This document shows, piece by piece, positions 1 to 10,905 of a DNA stretch of 64,000 bases. Origin of the DNA: Stenopsyche tienmushanensis (lineage: Eukaryota; Arthropoda; Insecta; Trichoptera; Stenopsychidae); contig WACJ01000125.1 in NCBI GenBank assembly GCA_008973525.1, positions 3,658,001 to 3,722,000 on the forward strand, written 5' to 3'. A program made the translations under genes and the position numbers. Within the stretch, counting starts at the first letter, position 1, and every line of letters starts with the position of its first letter. Below the pieces are notes generated by a model that was given only the letters and a program-made list of their open reading frames with translations, did no database searches and was not told where the DNA came from.

Positions 1-1084
1 AAAATGGAAAATTCGCTTAAAGTGTTTAGTTTCTCTCATTCGAAAATGCCCGAGAAAATTCTCAATTTGATTATTTTAAATGTTGAACGAAACGTTGTTT
101 TGAAACTAAAAAATAAACATACAGTGATGTCAACCACCTCACCTCAAGAACTCTTTACCAACACTTGATGTACGTTGTTCAAAAAACAGCACGTTGAACT
201 TAGTTCGTTAAAACTTTATGGAACACTGTGTAGAAATTTCCCGCATCCCCTGTTCATATATAAATTTTTTGAAACATTTTTCATCCCTGCGGTGTCCATA
301 GCAACTTTATTTGTAGCAGTCATTGTATAACACATGTCTTTTTGCAGACATCCATATCTGCTCCAAATATTCGAATTTGATTCCAATTTATACCACATTT
401 TCCGCTTTAATTTAGAATAAATTAGGATAAACACAAATGAAATATTTCGCTCAACTGGATCAGATCTCTGATGACCGGATCCCCATATAGAATTGAATAA
501 AAACCGGAGATGAAATTCCAAGAATAGCTCTCGAAGAAGAGGGCAGGTAGTCCAGGAGAGCCAAAATTGGAAGACAATCAACATCAACAACATCAGAATA
601 CCCAGTGGAAATATATCGTCTTTGCAGCAAATTTGATGATGAGGAATGATTATGTCGCGCATTAGTCACAGACGTTTGAATTAAATTCGTCATATCAATT
701 ATGAAGCATCTGATATTTTTGCATGATTCTTAATTAGCGATCCCGGTGGTATTTCTCAATGCTTCCTGCTTTTTCATTTGGATGAGAACATCTCTGTGAA
801 TCACTAATTTGAATTTATACCATGATGAATTAAAATCAGTCATCATTAATTTTTTTAATAGTTCAAAACAAACTATTCATAAAGTTTCAAGGCTCTCGAA
901 TATCATATTATTAATATCTGATGAGAAAATATTCAAATACCTATGCTCGAATAAGAAAGCAGTTTAATAATTATTTAAAACAGCGAGTGTTTGTTGAGTA
1001 TGCGTGAACTTGCACTGGTCATGATTTGAGTCACCGTGAATATCTGCATTTTTTCTGGAATTTGGGCATTAAAATCGTTAAATA
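1..1084. other. AT-rich stretch, no supported gene
   Basis: Minus-strand open frames of 148 and 77 codons overlap at about 216-693, but neither resembles a protein family I know and both lack codon or motif support. I see no repeat shared with the rest of the window. Probably intergenic or intronic. Confidence 0.4.
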
Positions 1085-1625
1085 AAGAGTGGAGCTGTGT
1101 TTGTGTAATATATTGTAACGTTGAAGCGGGGATGCTTTCGGGGGTAGAGTCCCCGGGCGGCTCTCTACCCCCACGTACTCATCGGGATGACCGCGCTAAC
1201 GCACGGGCTTGTTCTTCTATCGGACCGTGATGTTGCTGGACGAATGGATGGGAATAGACGGGCGTCGAATAGAAATACTCTCTTCTCTAAATAACTATTT
1301 ATTCTACACGAGAGAGAGAGAGAGATCTGGCTGCAGGAAGGACGACTTCCCGCAGCCAAGGTTAATCGACGACTATTCCGACTCCCGCCTCCTGCGCATC
1401 ACTACCCAACCGGCAACGGTGCACGTGCAAGAAACAATCGATCGCTATGTAGGTGCAATGTCTCCGCAGGGCCACAAGAGATGGCGCTGTTAAAATAACA
1501 TATTGCACCTGAAGAGAGATGGGAGATATCGCTGTTAACAGCACTACTACGTGGGGATGCTAAATGGCCCACGCTACAATATAATAAAACAGGCAAACCA
1601 TTGGTCTAGTGCAAGTATGCCCAAT
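1085..1625 (-). repeat. Dispersed repeat family A, copy split by a solo LTR
   Basis: The flanks at 1088-1113 and 1579-1617, read on the minus strand, match the family A core seen intact at about 3985-4030 (an ACTAGACCAAT-type block, then TTATTATATATTACACAAACACAG). Removing 1114-1578 and one ATAT restores the continuous repeat. The copy is therefore older than the LTR insertion. No terminal inverted repeats are visible for this family, so its class is unknown. Confidence 0.75.
1114..1578 (-). mobile_element. Solo LTR of an LTR retrotransposon
   Basis: A 465-bp GC-richer block with TG...CA-type ends (TGTAACG at the left, CGCTACA at the right) flanked by a 4-bp target duplication ATAT (1110-1113 and 1579-1582). 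On the minus strand it carries an AATAAA-type signal in an AATAAATAG context at about 1290 and an (AG)n tract at 1310-1326. No gag, pol or primer-binding site follows, so it is a solo LTR left by recombination between two LTRs. The 4-bp duplication fits the gypsy or BEL/Pao groups, but the sequence does not decide which. A fragment of the same LTR lies at 5477-5528. Confidence 0.7.
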
Positions 1626-1744
1626 CTTTTTTGCTATGGGAGCTAGTTTTCAGTTTAAATTTTCTCGGGATCGACTTTTAATATGATTTTTATATGAACA
1701 TAATTGATTGCTGTGAATGTAGTGTATCCTCCAGCCTCCGAATA

Positions 1745-1915
1745 GCTCGAAGAAGAAGACTTACTAGACCTTAGGACATGACTCGAAAATTGAAGCTCAC
1801 TCGAAGCTGAGACGAAGCTGATTCATAGCTGGCTCGAAGCTCACTCGGAGATGAGCAGAAGCCGAAGCTCACTTGGAGCTGAACTGAAGTTGACTCGAAG
1901 CTTAACCTATAGCTC
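1745..1915. repeat. Degenerate short-unit minisatellite
   Basis: Imperfect tandem iterations of a roughly 10-16-base unit related to CTCGAAGCTGA or CTCACTCGAAGC, for example around 1795, 1813, 1832, 1840 and 1863. Unit length varies, so it is old or formed by slippage. It is not an open coding repeat. Confidence 0.6.
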
Positions 1916-2284
1916 TTTTTTACTCAGCTTAATGCTCCCCTTCTCTCGTGGCGAGCTTTCTGGAGTGGTAATTCCATTGTCCAGTTGTAATGAAACTTAC
2001 GGTAATTAAGATATGGACGTTGCTCCTGTCATTATCTAGAATTTGAATGGGTTATGCTTCCAGAAAGTTAATCATTCGCATTGTTTTGATAACAAATCGT
2101 TATTTTGATCATTAAGATATTTTTAGCGTTGAATCAAAAATTGTTTGCAATCTTGAGCACGGTACCGTTTTGATATATTTAAGTAAAAATATTTTTTTTT
2201 AATTAACGGAAGTTTTCGGGATCGACCAAATTTCGCTTTAAAATCGACCGGTCGATTGCGATCGATCAGTTGGGCATCTCTGAT

Positions 2285-2405
2285 GTAGTAGTTTCTTTGT
2301 GTTACATATACACACAATAGAGGCAGCATAGCGCATGCGCATAGCATGTCTATGGTATATGTGATAGAGGTGGAGAGATTACAAACAATTCTTTGTTTGA
2401 CCAAC
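2285..2405 (-). repeat. Dispersed repeat family A, fragment
   Basis: The minus strand matches the part of family A that carries the GCTATGCGCATGCGC block and the preceding GTTTGTAATC-like segment, as in the copies at 3900-3965 and 22040-22150. The A-family 3' part is missing here. Confidence 0.6.
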
Positions 2406-3854
2406 TGCCGCTTGAAGTTTCAATTTTTGTGATGTTCAAGCGAATTTCGCCTACTGCTACTATACAAAAATATTTATCTCGGGGAAAATCTTCTTGCTAA
2501 GGTTGTAGATGAAGAAAATTGTAAAATGTAATGTTTATAAATATAGAAATTAATTTAAAATTATTTTAGTAGTATGTCATATTCGATAGAATAAGAAACC
2601 CAAAGGATATAATAAAATGATAAATGATAATATAACAGATTTAATTGGGACGAATCTGGTATCAATCAGCGTCGGATAGACAATTATCATGCAGTGGATC
2701 GAGCTGATGATGGATGTCTCCGACTTGCCAGTTTTTATTGAATTAATGTTGCTCTTGTTGCTTTGTAACCCATACGAGCCTGATTAAGGACATTCAATGA
2801 TACATTTTTCAGTCGATTTTTATCAAATAGCTCCGTCCCCGTATATTCTTCGGCGGTATTTGCTCTATTTATCGTCGACCGGCTTACTTCAACCCTTAAA
2901 AATTCAATTTTATAGACGATTAAATATTTAAATACAATCGTGAGCTGCATTTGGCCCGGTTTAAATTCAGAGCATACATTAGGCCTCCGTTCATATCCAT
3001 TGATTATCTTACATAAATATTGTATGTCAGAAGGTTCGCCTTGTGACTGAGAGTTCCTGCGAGCACATACTAAAGCTGGGCTCCAATAAAATATTCAAGT
3101 ATCCAAAAAGCTCGATAAAACCTTTCGTTCCGTCCTTTTGGGCAGCCTTCGAAGGCTGCATGCCGACGTGTCCCTCGTCACAATCTGACCAGTCAATAAT
3201 TTATGGCCGTCGTGTCTTTATTTCTACACGTGTTTGTAGATTTTAAAGACACGCGGATCCCCGATTAATAAGCAATGATTTGCGAAAAACAATCCGAAGC
3301 ACATGGCAGTCCTTTGATTGATGGGGAGGATTTCGGCAAAAAAATAATAAATTGTTGCGAGATAGACGTTACATCATTCGATCTGCGATGCTATGACGTT
3401 TCGTCATATTAGCGGCGAGAAAAACTTTGTGCGGTTTGACGGCGACTTGTAAGGAGTGAAACGAGGAAAAACGGAATTATGCCTCCGTTCATTTGACATG
3501 TTGAATAAAAAGCTGAAGTAAATCGACTGAATCCTTAATCGAGATGTGCTCGATTCGGGAGAAAAAGGAGATGGAGTTGCCAATGTTCCTGACACTACGC
3601 TTATCCGATGCTGACAGCTTAACTTATGGGTTCGAACTTAAAATTCAAAGTGTCATCTTTGAAGGCAATCCCAAAACAAGTTGTCGTAAGTAAGGGTTCA
3701 ATTATCATTTCGAAATGAAAATACTTTTGACATAAAGTTGGAAAATTCAGCACCTACTAATCAGATCACACAGCATATATTTATTTAATACAACTTTCCT
3801 ATGCGCTAATATAATATAAATTCTATAAGCGAGGTAGTTCAAATTGACCTGAAC
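2406..3854. other. No supported gene
   Basis: Only short open frames (63-71 codons) on either strand, none recognisable. No repeat shared with the rest of the window was noticed. Confidence 0.35.
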
Positions 3855-4060
3855 GTCACAAAAACTGAAACTCGTGGTCAAAAGTGGCAGTTAATTAGAA
3901 AGGGAGGGAGAATCGTTTGTAGAATCACCATCGCATACATCATAGACAAGCTATGCGCATGCGCATACATAGCATAAAGCAACCACTAGATTAATAGTCA
4001 GTTTATTTCATTATATATTACACAAACACAGGTTAATATTTTATTCAATAATTTCCTTTA
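3855..4060 (+). repeat. Dispersed repeat family A, best uninterrupted copy
   Basis: Reads in order: a TCACAAAAACTGAAACTC block, GGGAGGGAGAATCGTTTGTA, a GCATGCGCATAC block, CAACCACTAGA, then TTATATATTACACAAACACA. The same blocks in the same order recur at 6605-6770, 17340-17500 and 22020-22240, and in pieces at 1085-1625 and 2285-2405. No TIRs and no coding capacity; possibly a MITE or SINE-like element of unknown class. Confidence 0.7.
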
Positions 4061-5476
4061 ACTTAATAATATTTATAAACATATACATTTATATGTACTA
4101 AAAATATTAGTAGAACAAATCACGACTTATTACATGACACACATATTGGTACTCCATACGTAGACGGTCTTTGGCATACACATTTTCTGTTTTAATGCAT
4201 AAATGAACATGATGATATTCATTATCTATCAAATTTCCGCAAAAAATAATGTAATTTGGATTGAAAAGGATTTCGCTAATGAATTCGAAACAATGAGTGG
4301 CCATAATAAAATGAGAACCAGTTATGGTCATAACATGGGTCGCATCTACCGTATATTTTAAATGAGGCATTCAATTTTTTGCGACTTAAATTCATTGCTA
4401 ATATGATTTTATTCACGCCAGAATTGAATCATATGAATTTTTGAGTTGTGTAAGTAATCTGAAAGCTAAGTTACCAACGAAAAAATATCAAAGCGTAGAT
4501 AGTTTCAATTTGAGTTTTCAGCGAGAATGATTTCCCGAGGGTCAAGTTCATGCTGTCTGCTATCATCACTAGTGAAGTTGATTTTAGGAATATTTTAAAA
4601 ACTATGAGATATATTTTTTTTCATTAAAATGTGAAATAATTCAATGTATATATCCTGTGGTCGAATTGTATTTTATTTTTGTCATATATCGAATGTCATT
4701 CACAATAAACATGATTCATTTGCACTATAAGATCTTAAGAAAAATGTTCAAAAACGACCTCGTCTCCAAGCTTTTAGACATCTTATCTTCTTTTATGCCT
4801 GGATTAGTTATGATTAAATTGATACAATTCACTATTAAATTAGTCTATGAGATATATATATAGATCTGGGGATTTCATATTTAATCAAATAATAAATGTT
4901 TCTTGCTTTAGACATTGATATATACAATTGCCTTTGATCAAAAAGTTAGTCATAATTCAATTCAAACGACGAATGAAGGCATCTAGAAATTTTGATCTCC
5001 CCATGTAATATAACATCATTAAAACTTCTTGCAACTGCAGAAATCATTCACATGTAAAGATCTTATTCACGTGGAATGAAAAGTTCCCAAAGTTCTCGGA
5101 AAAACTTGGACGTTGTTTTCTTTGTAAAAAGTTTGTTGATTGAAATTTTCTCTTAGGGTTTTCATATTTTCCACGACGGAGCGAAGAATGCCTTTTAAGT
5201 TGTTTAAAAAAAGAAAACAAGAGAGCAAACATCAAACCTTGAAACGTTGTTAAGAATTCGTTAACGGCGAATTTGGGTCATGAAAAATAAAAAGAATGTA
5301 TTAAATATTTCTTTATTATCACTTCTAAGACTTTACATTGCTTTTTTATTATTTGTATGCATTGATTATTAAAATTGAAAGATCAAATTTATGATACATA
5401 TAGTATTTAATACATAAAAAACCATCAATAATATCATACTTCAGGGATTTCCACAAAAACACACTTCACTTCACAG
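4061..5476. other. AT-rich stretch, no supported gene
   Basis: Open frames of 63-87 codons only (for example 4107-4370 minus), without recognisable motifs. Simple A/T runs are common. Nothing else is supported. Confidence 0.35.
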
Positions 5477-5528
5477 CTCTCTAAATAACTATTTATTCCA
5501 CATGAGAGAGAGAGATCTGGCCGCAGGA
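5477..5528 (-). mobile_element. LTR fragment
   Basis: About 52 bases closely match 1281-1338 of the solo LTR, including TAAATAACTATTTATTC, the (AG)n tract and AGATCTGG. The homology stops sharply on both sides, so this is a small relic of the same LTR family. Confidence 0.65.
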
Positions 5529-6023
5529 GCTGTATCTCAATATTATTGATTAGTTATGGAAAATTGCAAAAACAGATAGAATAAATAAGGATTTTCTTGA
5601 AATCAACCCATTGAATGCCAGCATCAACATTTGGTCACAGTTGCATATTTAATCAATCACATCTTTCATATATCTATAAGTCACAAAAGCATTAAAAATT
5701 AATTGAAATTATGTAAGGAAAATATCAGTTTCATTTATTTATATTGGGTGTGTGAATAAGTTTCTGCCACTTTTCACCTGTATGATAGGATGATCGCATA
5801 ATTGCGAGCGAGTTCCAGTGATTTCTTGTACGTTGAGCTTTGAGAGAGACAGATATGAATAAAACTTAGCGCAGTTCGGTAACAATGCATGAGAGACAGA
5901 GACGGGGAGCTTCCTGCGTACATCGCACGATTGTATAGATTGTTAATCCAAATTCATCGACTAATAATGATGTGTGAATTATATCAATAATGAATCGATT
6001 TCAAGTATATTGTTTATTTTTAC

Positions 6024-6539
6024 TTAACCTGTCATGCGGGGAAGTTTCTTTTCAATAACGCAACATATAGTGGGCGCGCACATTTTCGTTATGACGTATA
6101 TATACGTCCAGCCCACCTGGCGTGATTTTTTTTATAGATGCTTGGAATTTATAAAACCATCAATGAAACATATTTTTTATTTATTTATTTAGATACATAA
6201 ACATATAGAGAAGTTAACGAATACAAAACAATAAAAAAAGCATATAAAGCAAATGGAAACAGAGTTAGGAGAGGAGAGGAGAGGGAAGCTCCTTTTCAAT
6301 AGTCACCGTTTACTAAGTACACGTCCACTTCCACACAATAGTGAAGTGCAACCAATTTACTATCTATCTAAAATTCATGTCAAAACATGTATCGACAACT
6401 CACATATTCGTTAAACAAAAAAAGTTCCGCCTGCTTTAGGGATCAACATATATTTCGAAGGCGTATATATACGTCCTGACCGATTTCGATGCAGTTTGCG
6501 TTGGACGTATATATACGTCCCACCCCCTTAACAGATTAA
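6024..6539. mobile_element. piggyBac-like non-autonomous element, copy A
   Basis: A 516-bp element bounded by TTAA (6024-6027 and 6536-6539). The ends are imperfect inverted repeats, TTAACCTGTCATGCGGGG and, on the other strand, TTAATCTGTTAAGGGGG. Subterminal palindromes related to GACGTATATATACGTC lie at 6093-6108, 6459-6476 and 6503-6520. The interior is short, A/G-rich and non-coding, so this is a deletion derivative of the fuller copy at 21090-21914. TTAA target duplication and CCTGT-type ends fit the piggyBac superfamily. The target, family B, is visible uninterrupted near 53.1 kb. Confidence 0.8.
6459..6520. repeat. Two 44-bp-spaced palindromes near the piggyBac-like right end
   Basis: The 18-mers at 6459-6476 (one arm mismatched) and 6503-6520 (perfect GGACGTATATATACGTCC) start exactly 44 bases apart. 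The repeated placement in other copies suggests transposase-binding or structural sites; this is inference. Confidence 0.7.
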
Positions 6540-6604
6540 ATAAATGATTGAATATTTTGTGTTATCGACGTTTATTTATTTAACTCATTAACACATTTAT
6601 AAAG

Positions 6605-6770
6605 CAAATTAGCTTTGATGTCACAAAAAGTGAAACTCCAAGCGGTGGTTGGACAGAAAGAGAGGGAGAATCGTTTGTAGTCTATTTCGCATACACTAGA
6701 CCAGTAACACGCCAATTTTATTAAATATTACACAAACACACTTAAATATTTTAGCTGAGAATTTCCGTTA
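6605..6770 (+). repeat. Dispersed repeat family A
   Basis: Matches 3855-4060 over TCACAAAAAGTGAAACTC, GAGAATCGTTTGTAG and TATTACACAAACACA. It lacks the GCATGCGC block (short internal deletion). Confidence 0.7.
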
Positions 6771-8454
6771 ACAAATGGAAGATATCAATGAATGATATCA
6801 ACATTTCCTAGGAGTTAAAAAGTTTCGCTTCTATCGCCCCAATATCATACATTTTTTAATTTTTTACCGCGTTCCAACAGGACACACGAACGAACGCCAC
6901 AATTAAATTTAAACCATTACGATAACATCATTCCGGGATAATATGGCACTGGTATTTAAATATTTTTCTACTATACGAGCATTAATTTATCGTGAAAATA
7001 TTATTCATAATTGGGATGAAATATTTTGCGCATTATGAATTATGTAAAAAATAGTGTTACATCATGCTCATTCCATCCCCATGCCGAAATTTTCTATATA
7101 ACAACCCTCGAATGTATCATTTGGATGTATGAAATATTTTCAATTCGATGATGCAATAATGCGATAATAATTTTATGTCATCATGACGAAACCGAATATT
7201 CGCCATAAACAGGAAATAAATTCGCGTATCCAATTGTCGATACCAATCTCGTGTGATTTATTAAAATTACCATTAATGTAAGGGTAGTTGATTCAGCCGC
7301 CAAATATTTATTATGTGGCTGCAAATGTTGAAAACAAAATGAAAATTTTGCGTCCGACCGCAAATTTCCATTCGTTTGATAAATAACCCTAATGGATTGT
7401 TGTCGATAATGACATCTTTTTTATGGCGCAGGGCTTATATTCATCAATTTGATGTTCACAATTCATTAGCTTTGGACTCGGTACAAATTCGCCACAATGA
7501 AAAAAGTCGTCTGCGATATTAAAAACGGCATCAGGATCGTCTGATTGAACATGTCGATTATCAGCATTTTAGCATTGCAGTGCTTGAATGAAAACTATTT
7601 TGCAGGAATGTGTTTTCTTTGAAGGATGCTGCGATTTAAGCAAAATGCCTGCGCTAACATATATGGGGGGAAAATTCTTATAAACTTCTAATATTTCTCC
7701 ATTTGTCAAAGGGTATTATGTATGAAAAATTGATATATACTTCCTAAGTATTCTGTCAATGTTGCAATATCGTACTCGATGCGGTGAAGCCACCATCGGA
7801 AGGCTTTATCAAAGGTTTTCTCTACGTTTCTCTGGCAACCGACCGGTTTTCAGTACTTCGCCTCAGAGTGGCATTCCATATTAGTTGTTCCAATCGATCA
7901 ATTGGCAAGGAACGTATTCGATAGCTTGCCAATTATTTCTTGTATGAGAAACGTACAGCCTCATGGCGGGGAGCTTTCAAAATAGCATCACTATGAAACA
8001 AGGATTTTGATGCCACATGTACATAAAAGATCATGTAACATTCTGAAAAATATTTACTCATCAAATAGGACAAATATATAATGTTTTTAAAATTCATTTT
8101 TGTGAGCATTTTCAATCGATTTTCACTATTCAAACGAAGTATTTATTTAGTGGGAGTTAGGGACTTGGAATTTCAATAAAAAACTTAGTATCAAGAAATT
8201 AATCTAGATTTATCCATGGATTTGAACAAGTAATAAGATGATCTATCCTCACTTTACCACACATTTCCATGTGATTTTCCCTGGAAAATTCCCCTATGGA
8301 CATCGCCAACATTCGATATCAGATACGGCACATTATAAAGAGGGGTTTATTCAAGTTGAGTCTGAATTGCGATTTGCAAAAATATAAATACATTGAAGAT
8401 TAATCAAATAAGGCTGGGCTACCGAATGACATATTTATAACAGTTAAAAATAAT
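6771..8454. other. Apparently unique AT-rich DNA
   Basis: No open frame above 66 codons and no repeat shared within the window. The 6890-7560 part has few homopolymer runs and no transposon signature, so it may be single-copy, but no gene is supported. Confidence 0.35.
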
Positions 8455-8660
8455 TAATGTATGTCTGTCTGTTCATTACATAATTCTACCATTACAACCG
8501 ATATATTTTATTATTGCACAATTATCAATAATTCCTTTACATAAATACATACGAATATCTTTTATAAGATCAGTTTGGAATTATTGCGGAAAAAAATCGA
8601 ATGAAGGAAATATATTTTTTGAAAATTAAAAAAATTGTATGTCTGTCTGTTCTTTATAAA
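8455..8660 (+). repeat. Two short copies of a TGTCTGTCTGTT repeat
   Basis: GTATGTCTGTCTGTTC occurs at about 8459 and again at about 8638. It resembles the opening of the family F dispersed repeats (TGTTTGTTTGT...) at 55.6, 56.8 and 60.0 kb. The link is tentative. Confidence 0.35.
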
Positions 8661-8719
8661 AAGCTTGTCTGAATAAACAATTAAGATTCAATAAAAAAAA
8701 AATTTACTTATTAAATCTC

Positions 8720-8812
8720 TTTTGACAACTTTGACACTTGACAGGACATAGGGCTTCTATGTGAAATGTAGCAAAATATCTATTGGTCTATGTGCAAAAT
8801 ACCCTGTATATG
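8720..8812 (-). mobile_element. Solo terminus of family T transposon
   Basis: Matches the right terminal inverted repeat of family T: TGACACTT, then ACATAGGGCTTCTATGTGAA, GTAGCAAAA, and a closing CCCTGTA. The rest of the element is absent, so this is a truncated relic. Confidence 0.6.
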
Positions 8813-9996
8813 TTGCTTGAATATTGAGTATACCACTTGTATATAATATTACAAAATATATATAGATCTTATTTAATTCATACGGTAAAAAAGACTTCGA
8901 CGAAGTCATTGAGACTAAGAGTTACCAAGGATACAAATAATGAAGGATTATTAGAATTCACACAGCACTCTTCATTAAGAAAAACGCTTGTATTGTATGT
9001 AATACGTTGCTCACTCGAAGGGCACTTTGTTGAGAAAAGTATTTCAATACAACATGAAGATCTTGTTAATTTATCCTGATTATTTGGATCCTTCAGACTT
9101 ATCCCATTTCCATCCACTCTAACCAGATGTCAAACCCTCTTACTTTCCACGTCACTTGCCATCGTCTCGTTGTCAACTCTATTTGAGCTCTTCACATTCA
9201 TCCAATTAATTTGCTATGAAGAATTATGCTCGCTGTATTATTAATACCCAGAAGGATAAAAATCCATCGATCGTTACGACGAGTTAACAAGCAAGAATTT
9301 CGCAGACTTACTCGCAAGACAAACATTACAAGTTGTCTTTGGGGAGGCAATAGTCAACTGCCGCTTGAAATACAAGAAGAACATGTTAAATATTTAGCGT
9401 GGTTCCAAATTCCAAACGGGCAAGAGACAAAAAAGACTAAAAGAAGGAATATAGCGCAGAAACGAAAACTTCTGCCAAGAAGTTTGGAAAAAGCAAAGCA
9501 GCGCCTTTTATGTAAATGGTGAAAAACTGTGGAGTAAGGTGGAAATGGAAATTTCCACGTAAATGCCGCCTTTCAGCGCGAAAAAGGTTCACAAACAAAA
9601 CTAATAAAATTTATAAATTCCATTGTAATTTGCGAATCACCAGCTTTTCTTGAGATCAACGCTAATGTAGCGAATCAATGAAATAGTCACAATTATCAGT
9701 TGAACATTTAAAAAAATGTATTGAAATCTGCATCAAAAATAAAATTACATTTTACTGGATGCAATATAAGAACTATGCTTTTTGCGATAGTTAATAAAAA
9801 TTTCCATTTTTTTCCGTTTACATACCTGATAATTATTAAATTGGAATTGATTTTGGTAAATTTAAATAAATAGCTATAATACAAATATAAATTTAATTAT
9901 CGATACTAATTAATAAACAATATTCGTTTGAGAGATTAATATTTAACAAATAAAAGAGATTTTCTTGTAAATGCTCGTAAACTAAAAACTTGACAT
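8813..9996. other. No supported gene
   Basis: A basic 98-codon open frame at 9226-9522 (plus) has many Lys and Arg residues but no motif I recognise. Overlapping 79-80-codon frames at 8837-9117 lie on both strands. None is supported as a gene. Confidence 0.3.
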
Positions 9997-10196
9997 TTAA
10001 CCTACAATATCGTCTGAGACACGTGATTATAAATTTGAGTTCTTACATTAAACGTACACAACACTGCAATCGGACATACCCGTCGTTTTCTATTGAGGTT
10101 TGCTTAACATTCACGATGCGGATATATCCGTCATACCCACTTTGCATGGACTAAGGTCTTGACGAATATATACGTCATATCCACTTAAGGGGTTAA
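9997..10196. mobile_element. TTAA-bounded MITE, piggyBac-like
   Basis: A 200-bp segment from TTAA (9997) to TTAA (10193-10196). The right end carries two palindromic sites, CGGATATATCCG (10119-10130) and GACGAATATATACGTC (10161-10176), again in 44-bp register, and closes in CACTTAAGGGGTTAA, as the piggyBac-like copies do. The left end TTAACCTACAATATCG recurs at 48838. It could also be two adjacent half-elements. Confidence 0.55.
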
Positions 10197-10527
10197 ATTC
10201 AACCAATTTTGAGCCAAATGAATCATATTTTTGGCTCAAATATCTCTGAAGGTCACGCGTCGATGATTTTCTTAAAATGTTCGAAAAGGCCCTTACAGCT
10301 AGAATTTGCGTCAATTTTTTTTTTAAATTAATAATATATGTTGTAAAAAAAAAATCGAAGAAGAAGAACCATCGATAGTCAGTTTTATGGTTGGAATTCA
10401 GTCACCGTTTAGTCCGAGCCAATTAAAATCTTGGGATCCGACCAATCGTCTTGGTTATGTGTGAAGATGTATCCAACTCGCTTTTAGAATACATGAATGA
10501 GTGATTATTTATTGATTTGGAGAGGCA
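10197..10527. other. No supported gene
   Basis: Contains a 67-codon minus-strand frame without motifs and A-rich runs near 10330-10350. Nothing else seen. Confidence 0.35.
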
Positions 10528-10905
10528 TATGTTGGATGTGGTTGCTTAGCAACACGCGCTTAGTTCGAAAGACATTAGTAGAGCTACACAATGTATTGCT
10601 TCGGGGCTGAGAGGTTAGGATGCGTGCGCTCTCCCTCACTTCGTATAGCGACTGGCGAGCCGCCGAGCACTACGACGCGCCAGCCTCTGAGCGTGGTCTT
10701 GGCTGACGCAGCCGAGCGCTTGGACAGACATACATTAGATTGATAGCATTATCGCTTCTCGGCATAGTTGACAAAAGGTTTTGTTTAGCTTAGCAAATTT
10801 TGGATAGACACACATTGATTTTTATATATAAGAAGAAGATAGCAGCATGTATCAGTCATATTGACGCTGTTAGTATTACATCCGTATGCCTTCAATAAAA
10901 TCAGG
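10528..10905 (+). mobile_element. Candidate LTR or promoter-like GC island
   Basis: A GC- and CpG-richer island in AT-rich surroundings. It opens with TGTTGGATGTGG (the TGTTGGA opening is common in copia LTRs), has a TATATATAAGA box near 10827 and an AATAAA at about 10892. No target duplication and no second copy are visible, so an LTR is only a suggestion; a CpG-rich host promoter is the alternative. Confidence 0.3.

Larger units (their letters stand above)
5745..6590 (+). repeat. Dispersed repeat family B, copy split by a TTAA element
   Basis: Segments 5770-6024 and 6540-6590 together align with the minus strand of 53213-52980 (shared landmarks: GATGATCGC, GCGAGCGA, TTCCAGTGATT, CACGATTGTATAGAT, AATTCATCGA and TATCGAC). 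The match is interrupted only by the TTAA-bounded element at 6024-6539. The left edge, near TGAATAAGTTTCTGCCAC, resembles a mariner terminus, so family B may be mariner-derived. Confidence 0.65.

Noticed and set aside
1114..1578. CpG island promoter of a host gene
   Set aside because: The 4-bp duplication and reconstruction of the interrupted family A repeat show it is an LTR.
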